Below are positions 42,794 through 53,186 of a stretch of DNA of 64,000 nucleotides, in pieces. Position numbers and translations under genes: made by a program. The stretch comes from Bryobacteraceae bacterium (GTDB lineage Bacteria; Acidobacteriota; Terriglobia; Bryobacterales; Bryobacteraceae). Position 1 is the first letter of the stretch. Every line of letters starts with the position of its first letter. Location of the stretch: contig BPGE01000001.1 of assembly GCA_026002875.1 (NCBI GenBank), forward strand, positions 1,612,001 to 1,676,000, written 5' to 3'. A model generated the notes under the pieces. It saw only the letters and a list, made by a program, of their open reading frames with translations. It was not told the DNA's origin and searched no databases.

Positions 42794-45700
42794 TCAGCGT
42801 CCGCGGCTGAGGCGGCGGAAATACTCCGCCACGGCTTCCGCGTATCCCGGCGGAGCCTTGGCCGATGGCGCCGCGCGCGGCGCTCCGCTTTGTTCTGAAA
42901 GTTCCTTGCGGAGGCGGAGTTCCACCTGTTCCAGCTGCGGCAGGAACTCGTTCTCGATCCGCGAGGAAAGCAGCGGGGAGCCGAAGCGCGCCGGGTCCAG
43001 CTGCTGCATCCGGCGCAGGAGCTGTTCGATCTCGGCCTGCGTTTCGTCGCTGACTGCGGCTTCTTCGCGCAGCTGGCGGAGCTGGCGCATCGCTTCATTC
43101 CATGCGCCGCGGCCTCCATCGCCGCTGCGGCTCCAGTCCGGCTGCAGCGAGCCGTCGTTCAGCGCGCTGTAGTCGCCGCGCCAGAAGGACGTGTCGCCGC
43201 CGGTCTGACGGCGGTCTCCCTGCCGGCTTTCGCCGGGCATCCGTTCGCCTGCGCGCTGCCCGCCTCGGCCGTCGCCCTCCTGCTGGCTGGAGGCGCGCTG
43301 CTGTCCCTGGCCGGGCTGGCCGTTGGGATCCTGGCCGCGGCCCGGCTGGCCGCCTTCATTGCCCTGCTGTCCCTGCTGCCGGCCGTTGTTGCGTTCCTGA
43401 CCCTGCCCCTGCGGGCGGCCTTCGCCGCCCTTCTGTCCCTGCTGCCGGCCTGCGCGGGCCTGGCGCTGGAGCTGTTCGCGGAGGTTCTCCAGCTGGCCGA
43501 GCGCGCGCTCGACCTGCTCGCGCTGCTGCCCGCCCCCTTCGCGCCCGGCGAGCTGGCGCGCCTGCTCCACCTGGTCGCGCAGCCGGTCGAGAGCCTCGGT
43601 CACCACGCGCTCGCGCGGAGCGAGGTAGGGCCCGAGGCCGCGGCGCATCCACTCGGCGCCCAGCCGCATGCGGAGTCCGAGCTCGTTCTGCTGCGCTTCG
43701 CCCAGGGCCTCGCGCAGCCTCTGCGCCGCGCCGCGCTGGCTGGAATCGAGCGCGCGGGCCGCCTCGCGCAGGTCCTGTTCCAGCCGCTGATACTCGCGCT
43801 GCATGGCCTCTTTTTCACGCCCGAGTTTTTCGGACTCGGACGCGGGCGCGGCGGGCTGGCCGGGCTGCTGCGCTCCTGCCTGCTGCGGCGGGAAGAGCCT
43901 GCGGACCTGTTCTTCGTAACGGCGCTGGCGCTCGGCGAGCTCCGACGCGCGGCGGCTGAGCGACTCCATGCGGTCGCCGGTCTGCTGGCGGCGCAGCGAG
44001 CCGAGCTCGTCCAGAGCCTGGGACATCCGCTCGGCCGCGCGGCGCGCGTTTTCCTGCGCTTCGCCGCCCTGCGCCGACTGGGCGCGGCGCATGTCCTCGA
44101 GCGCCCGCTCGATCTGCTGCTGGGCGCGGCTGAGCCGTTCGCTCTGCGGTCCGCCCGCCCGCTGCTGGCCCTGCGAGCCGGACGAACTGCCGGAGGCGCC
44201 CTGCGAGCTCTGGCCGCCCTGCTGGCTCTGCTGTTCCTGGCCGCTCTGTCCGCTCTGATTGCGCTGGTTGCGCTGGAGCTCGGCCAGTTGCCGGCGGAGT
44301 TCCTCGGCTTCGCGGCGCAGCATCTCCTGCTGCCAGCGCTGCTGGAAGCTCTGCTCGTTGCGGCGCTGCTGCTCGGCCTGCTGCTGCTGGCGGCGGGCCA
44401 GCTCTTCCAGCTTCTTCAGGGCTTCGTCGATCTGGCGCTCGCGGCTGGCGGCGCCGGAGGCGCTCTGCACGGTCTCGTACTGGTTTTTCTCGAGGTCCAG
44501 CTCGAGCTCGAAGAGGCTTTCCAGATCGCGCATCTGGCCGCCGCCCCGCCCGCCGCCGCCGCCCTGCTGGCCGAAGGCGACCTGGATCTGGCGGAAGATG
44601 CTTTCGGCGCGGAGCAGATGCTGGAGTGCGCGTTGCTCGGGGCTCAGGGCTTCGCGCCATTGCAGGTTGCGCAGCCGCGCGGCGGCGTCCTGCATGGCCT
44701 TCGATGCGCTGCTCATCTCCTGCGAGAACTTCTGGAACTCTTCGTTCGTGCCGGCAAGCTGGCGGCTGCGCATGCGCTGCGACAGCGACTGCGCCTGCTC
44801 GGCCAGCTTCTGCTGCATGCCGGACAGGAACGCAGCATCTTCGCGCGTTTCCGCGGCGCCCTTGCGCGAGCGGATCTGGTTCCAAGTGGCCGAGATGATT
44901 TCCTTCTGGCGCTGGACGATGTCGTTTGCGTCCTCGCCTTCGCCCTCCATGCCGCTCATGCCGCCGACGGTCTGCGACTGCTGGAATTCGCGCTCGAAGG
45001 GCTGGGCTTCCAGGAAGAAGATGTCGGTCTGGGCAGCCGCGCGCGCGTCGCGGGCGGTGGCGGACAAAGCGACGATGTCGCCGGGCTGCAGCCTGAACTC
45101 TTCCAGGGCGATGACAGCGCGTCCGCTGGCCTCTTTGGCGCCGCGCTGCACGGGCAGCCGGATCGTGCGCGGCTCGCCGCCGTTGACGCTGTACGTGATT
45201 TCGAGCGCCTGCAGGCCGAAGTCGTCAGCGGCTTCGGCCTCCACAGTGACTTCCTCGATGGGGCTGACTTTGGCGTCGCGCCCGGGACGCGTGAGACGCA
45301 CTTCGGGCGCGCGTTCCGGCTGCGCTTCAATGAAGTAGTCCTCGCTCAGGCGCACCGGCGCTCCTCCATCCAGAGCCGCGAAATGGAAGGCGCCGTCCCG
45401 CTTGACCTCGAGTTCCGCGCGCGCGATCCGGCCCTCGGACTGCAGTGGCAGGCGCGTGCCGTCGTCGAGGACAATCACTCCGCCAGAAAGCGGCTTGTCG
45501 GTCTCGATTTCGAGCAGGGCGCGCGTGTTTTCGATGGCGCGGACATCGCCGCCCGGGTCTTCCTCCCTGTCCGGCAGCCCCAGATACGCGGGATAGCGGT
45601 AGCGCACGCGGAATTTTTCGATTTTCGGCAGATCCACCACGCGGAGCCGGTAAACGGGCGACCGCATGCGCTGCGCGTCGACCTGGTATTCGACGTCTTC

Positions 45701-46447
45701 CGTGATGCCGGCGATCAGGAAGACGAAGCCTCCGCCCGAGGGACTCGGCTCCATCGACAGCGTCTCCCACTGCGCGGCGCCGGGGCGCCGGAGGCGAATG
45801 CGGAGCCCGGTCATGTCGAAGCCGGCGGCGACGGCCTCGATCAGTTGATCCCCGCCGCGGCGCACCTTCGCATCGCCGGGCTTCACGGTCAGTTCGAACA
45901 GCGCCTGCTGGCCGGCAGGCGGCGCGCCGGCCCACAGCAGATGCGCGCCATAGCCGAGCGAGCCGGGCGCGGCGGCGGTGAACCAGACGAGGACGGCAAT
46001 CGCCGCGGCGGCTGAGATGCCCGCGGCGGCGATGGCGCCGTTGCCGACCAATGCGCGCGGCGGAACGGCTTCGGCGTGACGCAGGGCCTCTTCAGCGACA
46101 AGTTCAGCGAGGGGAGATCCGGCCGAAGGACCCACGAGCGTGGCGGCGCGTTCTTCGAGTCCGGCCAGCTTCGCTTCCGCCAGACGCGCCGCGCGGCGCC
46201 GGTTGATCCGCAGCAGAGGCGCGGCGATGCCGAGCGCGAGCCCTGCGCCGGCGGCGAGCACGAGCGCGATGCGGCCGGCCAGCAGCACCCGCGGATCGAA
46301 GGCGTAGCGCAACGCAAGCCACGCCGCAGCGGCCGTGACCGCGAGCAACAGGACAGCGAGAATGGCCGCGCCGGAGGCGAGCGAGCGGAGACGCAGACGC
46401 TGCTCGATCAGGCGGAGATACTCGAGAAAACGTTCTTTGGCGCTCAT
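42794..46447 (-). CDS. DUF4175-type membrane protein with long Gln-rich coiled region
   Basis: A very large (1217 residues) membrane protein, last gene of a Bat/MoxR operon. Two or three N-terminal helices (about 22-44, 55-78, 140-165) precede an extracytoplasmic part with repeated beta-sandwich modules (about 190-480, for example TRPGRDAKVSPIEEVTVEAE). The rest is helical and highly charged, with Arg/Gln/Glu heptads from about 520, and turns to low-complexity Gln/Gly/Arg-rich sequence about 690-760 and 1000-1110 (GQQGNEGGQPGRGQDPNGQP). This architecture fits DUF4175 proteins seen beside MoxR/DUF58 genes. The ATG overlaps the preceding stop as ATGA. Role unknown, presumably structural in the envelope complex. 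Confidence 0.85.
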   Translation of the reverse strand: MSAKERFLEYLRLIEQRLRLRSLASGAAILAVLLLAVTAAAAWLALRYAFDPRVLLAGRIALVLAAGAGLALGIAAPLLRINRRRAARLAEAKLAGLEERAATLVGPSAGSPLAELVAEEALRHAEAVPPRALVGNGAIAAAGISAAAAIAVLVWFTAAAPGSLGYGAHLLWAGAPPAGQQALFELTVKPGDAKVRRGGDQLIEAVAAGFDMTGLRIRLRRPGAAQWETLSMEPSPSGGGFVFLIAGITEDVEYQVDAQRMRSPVYRLRVVDLPKIEKFRVRYRYPAYLGLPDREEDPGGDVRAIENTRALLEIETDKPLSGGVIVLDDGTRLPLQSEGRIARAELEVKRDGAFHFAALDGGAPVRLSEDYFIEAQPERAPEVRLTRPGRDAKVSPIEEVTVEAEAADDFGLQALEITYSVNGGEPRTIRLPVQRGAKEASGRAVIALEEFRLQPGDIVALSATARDARAAAQTDIFFLEAQPFEREFQQSQTVGGMSGMEGEGEDANDIVQRQKEIISATWNQIRSRKGAAETREDAAFLSGMQQKLAEQAQSLSQRMRSRQLAGTNEEFQKFSQEMSSASKAMQDAAARLRNLQWREALSPEQRALQHLLRAESIFRQIQVAFGQQGGGGGRGGGQMRDLESLFELELDLEKNQYETVQSASGAASRERQIDEALKKLEELARRQQQQAEQQRRNEQSFQQRWQQEMLRREAEELRRQLAELQRNQRNQSGQSGQEQQSQQGGQSSQGASGSSSGSQGQQRAGGPQSERLSRAQQQIERALEDMRRAQSAQGGEAQENARRAAERMSQALDELGSLRRQQTGDRMESLSRRASELAERQRRYEEQVRRLFPPQQAGAQQPGQPAAPASESEKLGREKEAMQREYQRLEQDLREAARALDSSQRGAAQRLREALGEAQQNELGLRMRLGAEWMRRGLGPYLAPRERVVTEALDRLRDQVEQARQLAGREGGGQQREQVERALGQLENLREQLQRQARAGRQQGQKGGEGRPQGQGQERNNGRQQGQQGNEGGQPGRGQDPNGQPGQGQQRASSQQEGDGRGGQRAGERMPGESRQGDRRQTGGDTSFWRGDYSALNDGSLQPDWSRSGDGGRGAWNEAMRQLRQLREEAAVSDETQAEIEQLLRRMQQLDPARFGSPLLSSRIENEFLPQLEQVELRLRKELSEQSGAPRAAPSAKAPPGYAEAVAEYFRRLSRGR

Positions 46448-48345
46448 GCCGCCTCCTTGCCCAGATAGTAGGACGCCAGAACTGCCTCGACCAGGGCCGC
46501 GGCCAGCGCCGCGGCGAGAATCCAGAGAGCCAGCGGACGCGCGGGCGGCGCCGCGCCGCCGGCCTGTCCCGCCGCCGATGCGGCCGCGGGCAGAAGCTGT
46601 AGCGCGTCCGGAGGAACAGGTTCGAGATCCGATTCCCTGCGGTCGACGTTGACGGCGATGACGCGGTCGCGGCCGGCGCCGCGAAGCACGCGCCAGAAGC
46701 CGGTCTGATCGAGTTCGACCGGCGCGCCGCGGGCCGCTTCCGAGAAGCTCAGAGCGCGCCGCCCGCGGGGATCCAGCACCTCGAACGCGCGCGCCCGGTC
46801 CCCTGCCGCGGGAGCGAGCAGATCCCCCGCCGGCATGGATGCCGTGGAATCCTCCCAGCCGGTCAGCAGACGCGCCGCCTGTTCAATGAACGGGACGAAG
46901 GCCGGCTGCAGCGGAAAATCGTTGGCCACGCCGTCCAGCGGGGAAGTAAGCACAAGCACGATGCCATCGCCGATGCGCTGCTCCAGCAGCAGAGGCGCGC
47001 CGTCGCTGAGGGAAGCGGGCACACGCGCTTCGCCCGGCTCGACGGCGAGCAGCTGGTAAAAGCGCACGCCCTGCCACGCGCCGGCCTTTTCGATCAGCGG
47101 CGAAGTCGCGTCCGTGCGTGAAGCGAGGAAAAACCCTTCGCCAGCGCGCGCGGCGTAGCGGGTGCCGGTGATTTTCTGTCCCGTCACCGGCACGCGGCCG
47201 CGCGCGATGTCCGCGGGAGAGAGGACGAGAAGCAGGCCCATGCCGCGCCGGACGGCGGCGGCAAGTTCGGCTTCCCCGGGAGCGGCGCCGGCGGCGATCA
47301 GGGCGCGCGCGTTCTGCCAGCCCGCGCTGCCGCCAAGCGCGAACACGCCGCCTGCAGAGGCCTCCAGCGCCGTGCGGATGTAGTTCTCGGCGCGCCGGTC
47401 GCCGAAATAGGCGAGCGTCAGCGGATCCGTGCGCTCGATGGCGAAGAGAAACTGGTCATCGGCGGGCAGGCCGTCGCCCGGCTCGATCCGCACGGAGCAT
47501 TCAACGAAGCCGTACGGCAGGTCGGGCGGGTCGAATTCGACCGTGGCGCGCCCCTCGGGCGGCACTTCGACGGACTGGCGGGCGGCGTCTCTGCCGCCGA
47601 CGCGCAGCACGGCGGTCTTCTGCGCAGCCTCGGTGCGGAAGCCCGCGATGACAGCCTGGATGCGGGCCTCGCGCGCCTGTCGGACGCGCGCCGGAGCGCG
47701 GACGCTTTCCACGGTCCAGTTCGGTTCGGCGCGCTGCGCCACGGGATGCACGTTCAGGACGGCGCCCTCCGGCAGCTGCACCTCGGAGAGTCCTCCGGCC
47801 AGTGCGGAGCGCTGGAAATCGCTGATCAGATGCACCTCGACGGGCTGCTTCTGTTCCTCCTGAAAAGCCCGCAGGGCGCGGGCCAGCTCGCCGAAGGAAT
47901 TGGCCGCGGGACCGGCTTCAAGCCGCGGCAGCTCGGCGCGGTCCAGCAGGCGGAGCCGCGCATCGAAGGCGGCCAGCCGCGCCTGCGGTGTCAGCAGGTC
48001 CGCCGCGATGCGGCGCGCCTCCTCCATGCGGCCGCGGAACCCCATGCTGGCCGACGTGTCCACCACGACCAGGCGCAGCGCGGGCGAGCCGGCGCTGACC
48101 GACGCCGAGCGGATGACCGGCTGCGCGAAGGCGAAGATGACGAAGGCCAGCAGGAGCAGGCGCGCGGCCAGCAGCGCAAGGTAGTCGAGACGGCGGCGGC
48201 GCAGCTCGGCCTGATGGCCCGGCTCGAAAAACATGAGCGAGCTGAATTGTTTCGAGTCCGGCCGGCTGCGGCGGAGCAGGTGCAGGTAGACGGGCAGCGC
48301 AAGAAGCCCGAGCCCCGCCAGAAACCACGGCGCCAGCAGTCCCAT
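46444..48345 (-). CDS. BatA-type VWA membrane protein
   Basis: A 633-residue inner-membrane protein. It begins with the BatA signature (GLLAPWFLAGLGLLALPVYLHLLRR and the FFEPGHQAELRRRRLDYLAL segment), two helices near 5-22 and 57-75, then a von Willebrand A domain with an intact metal site D-T-S-A-S in LVVVDTSASMGFRGR. A long periplasmic beta-rich segment and a C-terminal helix (LALWILAAALAAALVEAVLA) follow. Bat proteins assemble with MoxR ATPases and affect envelope stress tolerance. The gene abuts the DUF58 stop directly. Confidence 0.9.
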   Translation of the reverse strand: MGLLAPWFLAGLGLLALPVYLHLLRRSRPDSKQFSSLMFFEPGHQAELRRRRLDYLALLAARLLLLAFVIFAFAQPVIRSASVSAGSPALRLVVVDTSASMGFRGRMEEARRIAADLLTPQARLAAFDARLRLLDRAELPRLEAGPAANSFGELARALRAFQEEQKQPVEVHLISDFQRSALAGGLSEVQLPEGAVLNVHPVAQRAEPNWTVESVRAPARVRQAREARIQAVIAGFRTEAAQKTAVLRVGGRDAARQSVEVPPEGRATVEFDPPDLPYGFVECSVRIEPGDGLPADDQFLFAIERTDPLTLAYFGDRRAENYIRTALEASAGGVFALGGSAGWQNARALIAAGAAPGEAELAAAVRRGMGLLLVLSPADIARGRVPVTGQKITGTRYAARAGEGFFLASRTDATSPLIEKAGAWQGVRFYQLLAVEPGEARVPASLSDGAPLLLEQRIGDGIVLVLTSPLDGVANDFPLQPAFVPFIEQAARLLTGWEDSTASMPAGDLLAPAAGDRARAFEVLDPRGRRALSFSEAARGAPVELDQTGFWRVLRGAGRDRVIAVNVDRRESDLEPVPPDALQLLPAAASAAGQAGGAAPPARPLALWILAAALAAALVEAVLASYYLGKEAA

Positions 48346-49232
48346 TTACGGCCTCCCCTCGCGGACGGCGAGATAGCGGCGCAGCGCTTCATCGAGAGGC
48401 TCGGAGGTGAGGCTGCGGTAGTAGCTGAGGCCGGCGCCCTGCGCCAGCGACTCGAGCTCCTCGAGATGGCGCCGCATTTTCTCGCGGTAGGGCCCGGCGG
48501 CGTAAGCGGGATGGACCTCCATCTCTTCGCCGGTTTCCATGTCGATCAGGACGCGCGAACTGTCCAGCGAAGGCTCGACTTCCTCGGGATCGAGCACGTG
48601 CATCAGGATGACGTCGTTGCCCCGCTGCCGCAGCGGGGCGACCGTGGCGGCGACATCGCGCGCGGGGGCGAAGAAATCGCTGACGACAAGCACGATGCCG
48701 CGGCGGCGCAGGAACTGCTGGAAATGCCAGAAGGGCTGCGTGTAGTCCGTGCGGCGGCCAGGCTCGGCGCGGTCGATGGCATGGAGAACCTTGATCCACT
48801 GGCCGTGCCGCGAACTCGGCTCGACGTAATCGCGCACTTCGTCGTCGAAGGCGATCAGGCCGACGGCGTCGCGCTGCTGGTGGGCGAGATAGCCGAGCGA
48901 TGCGGCAAGGTAGCGGGCGTAGTCGATTTTGCGCAGGCCCCGGCTCTGGAAGCCCATGGACGCGCTGCGGTCCAGCAGGATGGTGAGGCGCGTGTTGGTT
49001 TCGCCGCGGAAGCGTTTCAGATACAGGCGGCCGGTGCGGGCGTAGACGTTCCAGTCAACGTAGCGCAGATCGTCGCCGGGCACGTAGGGACGGTACTCGG
49101 CGAACTCCTGGCTGAAGCCGTAATCGGGCGAGCGGTGCAGGCCGCTGATGAAGCCCTCGACCACAGTTTTCGCGGTCAGCTCGAGATTGGCGATGCCGGC
49201 GAGAATCTGCGGATCGAGGAAACGCTGCTGCA

Positions 49233-49233
<1 letters not shown>
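48346..49233 (-). CDS. DUF58-domain protein
   Basis: A 295-residue protein of the DUF58 family, usual partner of MoxR. The family signature is clear: EFAEYRPYVPGDDLRYVDWNVYART, then LYLKRFRGE, followed by a VWA-like fold with D-R-S-A-S in TILLDRSASMGFQSRG and IVLVVSDFFAP. There is no membrane helix, so it probably acts at the cytoplasmic face. The ATG shares a base with the MoxR stop (TGATG), indicating coupled translation. Confidence 0.93.
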
Positions 49234-50243
<1,010 letters not shown>

Positions 50244-50244
50244 G

Positions 50245-52338
50245 TCAGTCGTTCTTCCTTTCCTGAGCCCCGCGATTCAGTTCGAGCAGAAGACGCTGGG
50301 CGGGGCGGTATCCGGGCGCTTCTTCGAGCGCCGCCAGCACGGCGTCGCGCGCCTCGTCCGCGCGGTTGAGATTCCTGCACGCCAGCGCAAGCCCATACCA
50401 CGCGGATGCGGGATCCACCGTGTTGGACGCAAGGACTGCGCGCCACTCCTCGGCCGCGCCTTCCCAGAGATTCAGCTTCGAGCGCAGTTCCGCCAGGCGC
50501 CGGTGCAGCTCTTCGTCCTTCACCGGATACACCCACAGCACGCGCGCGAGCGCGGCTTCGGCGTCGCGCGCGCGGCCCGCCTCGTCCAGCAACTTCGCCA
50601 GCTTCTTCAGCGCTTCAGGATTCCGCCCGCCCTGCTTCATGTAGCGCTCGAGAGCCTCGACGGCGCAGGCATGGTTCTTCAGCTGCTCGCAGGCTTCGGC
50701 GAGAACCTCGTAAGCGTTGCCGGCTTCGACGAACTCGGGGAAAGCGGCGATCACGCTCTGCGCCATCGACTGCGCTTCCTGCCATTTCTGCGCGCGGCGG
50801 GCTTCGTGCAGCTGCTTCAGCTCTTTCGGCCAGCGCTCGAAGTTTTCAAGAGGCGTCTTGTGCTGCTCCTTCAGCCACGCGAGGAACTGCGCGTCGAACT
50901 CTTTGGCGGGCAGCCCCAGCACGCGCGCGATGACCTCGCCCGTGGGAGCGGGCTTCTCGAAGGCGCGGATCAATTCCAGGACCTTCTGCCAGCCCCACCT
51001 CTGGACGATGTAATCGCAGATGCGGCCCGCCTGGAAATAGCTCAGCGTGACCTGCCCGGGCGTGCGCGGGCGCTGGAATCCGCGGTCGAGCTCCTCCACC
51101 GGCAGCAGCTCGCCCTTGCGGATGGCGGCGATGATGTCGGGCGTGAGGCGGTCGCCCCATTCCGGGTTGGCTGCGGTCTCTTCATGGACGGAAAGGCCCT
51201 CGGTGAACCAGCGGGGCACGCGGTGGCGCGTCGCGGTAATGACGAAGACGTGGCTCAGTTCGTGCCAGAGCGTGCTCGCCCAGTGGAATGCGCCGGGCGG
51301 ACGCGCCGAGGGGCTGTCCATGGCGACGCTGAGGCCGAAGGCGACGCCGAGCGCCCCGAGGCCAGGCACGCCCAGCGTGCGCACCTCGAAATCGGCGTGA
51401 TTGTGGTACACCTCCACCTGAACCGGTCCTGGCAGGCGGAAGCCGTATTTCTTTTCGTACGTGTCGAGAGCGCGCAGGACTTCGCGCTCGAAATACGGCG
51501 CAAGGAGCTTCGCTTCGCTCGAGTGGAAGCGGAGGATATAGCGCGGATGCCGCACGGTGTCGAACTTCGCCAGCGTGTCCAGCAGCTTGAGCGAGTTCGC
51601 CGTGGGCGCGCTGCGGTAGCCCGCGTTGTAGGCCGTTTCCAGCTCCCGGCGCGCGTCGCGGTCGCGGCCCACGCGCATCAGATTGATGCCCAGTTCGCTG
51701 CGCGCGGCGTGCAGCGCGGGATCGATCTCGAGCGCCTTCTGGTACCAGGCGATGCCGTCTTCGTACCGCCGGTTCAGAATCAGATGGCGGGCGATGCGCG
51801 CATGCCCCGGAGCGTGCCGCCCCATCGCGGCCAGCGCCGGCGCGGCGTCCTGATCGCGCAGCAGCGCGATGGCGGCCAGCACCGCCTGCGCCCCCGGCCT
51901 CGCGCCGAGTTTGCGCGCCTCCTCGGCTGCGCCCGTGAAGTTGCCGTCCTCGAGAAGAACGTTGGCGAGCAGCTCCCGGGCCTCTTCGAGCGAAGGGTCC
52001 TTCTCAAGCGCCTTGCGGCACAGCTCGGCGGCGCGCGCGTCCATGCGTTCGGCGGCCACTTTGGCGAGACCCAGCAGCGCAGGCGGGTAGTCTTTCTCGA
52101 GTTCCAGCGCTTCGTTGAACAGATCGGCGGCTTCGCCGGGATTGAAACGCTCGAGCAGGAGCAGACCCCAGCGCACCCGGAGCGCGGGATTTTTCGGATC
52201 GGCTTTCACCGCCGCGCGGAAGGCGCTGTTGGCGTCTTCCCAGCGCTGCTGTTTCCAGTACCGCTCGGCCAGATCCGCGGGGGATTGCGCCGGAACGGGC
52301 ATCGCAGCAAGAAGAAGGAGCGGCAGCCAGCGCGTCAT
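50245..52338 (-). CDS. Exported TPR protein with HExxH peptidase domain (peptidase MA-like)
   Basis: A 697-residue exported protein. A signal peptide (MTRWLPLLLLAAMPVPAQ) is followed by TPR repeats (about 20-245), a metallopeptidase domain with HELSH at about residue 358-362 in LWHELSHVFVITATRH and the third zinc ligand in VPRWFTEGLSVHEE, the gluzincin pattern of peptidase MA-like proteins, and more TPRs (about 480-690). It could trim or process envelope proteins in the complex of the Bat operon. The ATG overlaps the stop of the preceding gene as ATGA. Confidence 0.9.
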   Translation of the reverse strand: MTRWLPLLLLAAMPVPAQSPADLAERYWKQQRWEDANSAFRAAVKADPKNPALRVRWGLLLLERFNPGEAADLFNEALELEKDYPPALLGLAKVAAERMDARAAELCRKALEKDPSLEEARELLANVLLEDGNFTGAAEEARKLGARPGAQAVLAAIALLRDQDAAPALAAMGRHAPGHARIARHLILNRRYEDGIAWYQKALEIDPALHAARSELGINLMRVGRDRDARRELETAYNAGYRSAPTANSLKLLDTLAKFDTVRHPRYILRFHSSEAKLLAPYFEREVLRALDTYEKKYGFRLPGPVQVEVYHNHADFEVRTLGVPGLGALGVAFGLSVAMDSPSARPPGAFHWASTLWHELSHVFVITATRHRVPRWFTEGLSVHEETAANPEWGDRLTPDIIAAIRKGELLPVEELDRGFQRPRTPGQVTLSYFQAGRICDYIVQRWGWQKVLELIRAFEKPAPTGEVIARVLGLPAKEFDAQFLAWLKEQHKTPLENFERWPKELKQLHEARRAQKWQEAQSMAQSVIAAFPEFVEAGNAYEVLAEACEQLKNHACAVEALERYMKQGGRNPEALKKLAKLLDEAGRARDAEAALARVLWVYPVKDEELHRRLAELRSKLNLWEGAAEEWRAVLASNTVDPASAWYGLALACRNLNRADEARDAVLAALEEAPGYRPAQRLLLELNRGAQERKND

Positions 52339-53186
52339 CGCTCGATCTCCTCCTGGATGCTGGCCAGCGTCACCAGCAGCGCCTGCAGACGCTTCCTGTA
52401 CTCGTCGAGCGGCATGGCGGCCTTCTCCCGCTTCAGCTTCTCGATTTCGAGTTCCGTCTTCTCCCGCTGCGCAAGCAGCGCGCGCTTCAGGGGATCGTTG
52501 AGCGCCTGCTGCGCCGCGCCGAAACGGACGAGCGTCGCGCGGCCGACGCCGGCGGGGTCTTCGAACGCGGCATGCTCGGTGGCGATGCGCTTCTGGGTTT
52601 CAAAAAACGACGCGGTCTTCTGCGTGGCGTAGCGGTAGGCTTCCAGCGCGCTGACGGCTTCATTCTTGTCGGTGTCGGCGGCGGGGTCCCGGAGGGCTTC
52701 CACAAAATAGCGCGGAAAGGTCACCGCGTTCTTTTCCATGCCGGAACGCGTGGCGGCGAACACGGCCCGTCGGGGATGCGCCAGTTCCTTGAGCGCCGCG
52801 CCGGAGGCGCTGGTCGCCAGCACCACCACCTGCCGGGCCTTCACCGCGTCGAGCCACGAGCGCAGCTCGGCCGCCGAGACATCGGGACCGTGCAGGTTGA
52901 ACTTGTAGGCCAGCCCGTCGTAGGTGCCGTGTCCGATGAGAACCAGCAGGAACGTGTCGGACTCCCCGAGCTGGCCGGCGGCGCGGGCGATGGCCTCGCG
53001 CAGCGCCTGCCTGCCCGCCTCGGGGCCGGCCAGCGCTTCGCCTCCCGTGAGTCTGGCCCCCTCTTTGGCCAGGCTCTGGAAGCGCTGCTCGTAATCGGGT
53101 TCGCCTCCGAGTCCGGCCACGAACAGAGCCCGCTCGGCAGCCGCGGCGCCGAGCGCAGCGAAGATCAGAAGCAGTGCCGTTCTCAT
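52335..53186 (-). CDS. Exported C13/caspase-like protein, catalytic Cys apparently replaced
   Basis: A 283-residue exported protein (signal peptide MRTALLLIFAALGAAAA). The core shows the caspase-hemoglobinase layout: FLLVLIGHGTYDG with H86-G87, then the strand QVVVLATSASGAALKEL. In legumain-type C13 peptidases the corresponding motif is C-x-S-G; here it reads S126-A-S-G, so the nucleophile position seems to hold Ser. The C-terminal 90 residues are helical and charged (REKTELEIEKLKREKAAMP), perhaps a coiled coil for oligomerisation. A signal-peptide start at 53186 fits and overlaps the upstream stop (ATGA). It may be a non-catalytic binding partner or a Ser-based hydrolase. Confidence 0.75.
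   Translation of the reverse strand: MRTALLLIFAALGAAAAERALFVAGLGGEPDYEQRFQSLAKEGARLTGGEALAGPEAGRQALREAIARAAGQLGESDTFLLVLIGHGTYDGLAYKFNLHGPDVSAAELRSWLDAVKARQVVVLATSASGAALKELAHPRRAVFAATRSGMEKNAVTFPRYFVEALRDPAADTDKNEAVSALEAYRYATQKTASFFETQKRIATEHAAFEDPAGVGRATLVRFGAAQQALNDPLKRALLAQREKTELEIEKLKREKAAMPLDEYRKRLQALLVTLASIQEEIER

Noticed and set aside
43110-43700. Possible tandem repeat or CRISPR-like array
   Set aside because: Repeats are short, imperfect and in frame with Gln/Gly-rich protein; no direct repeat with unique spacers.
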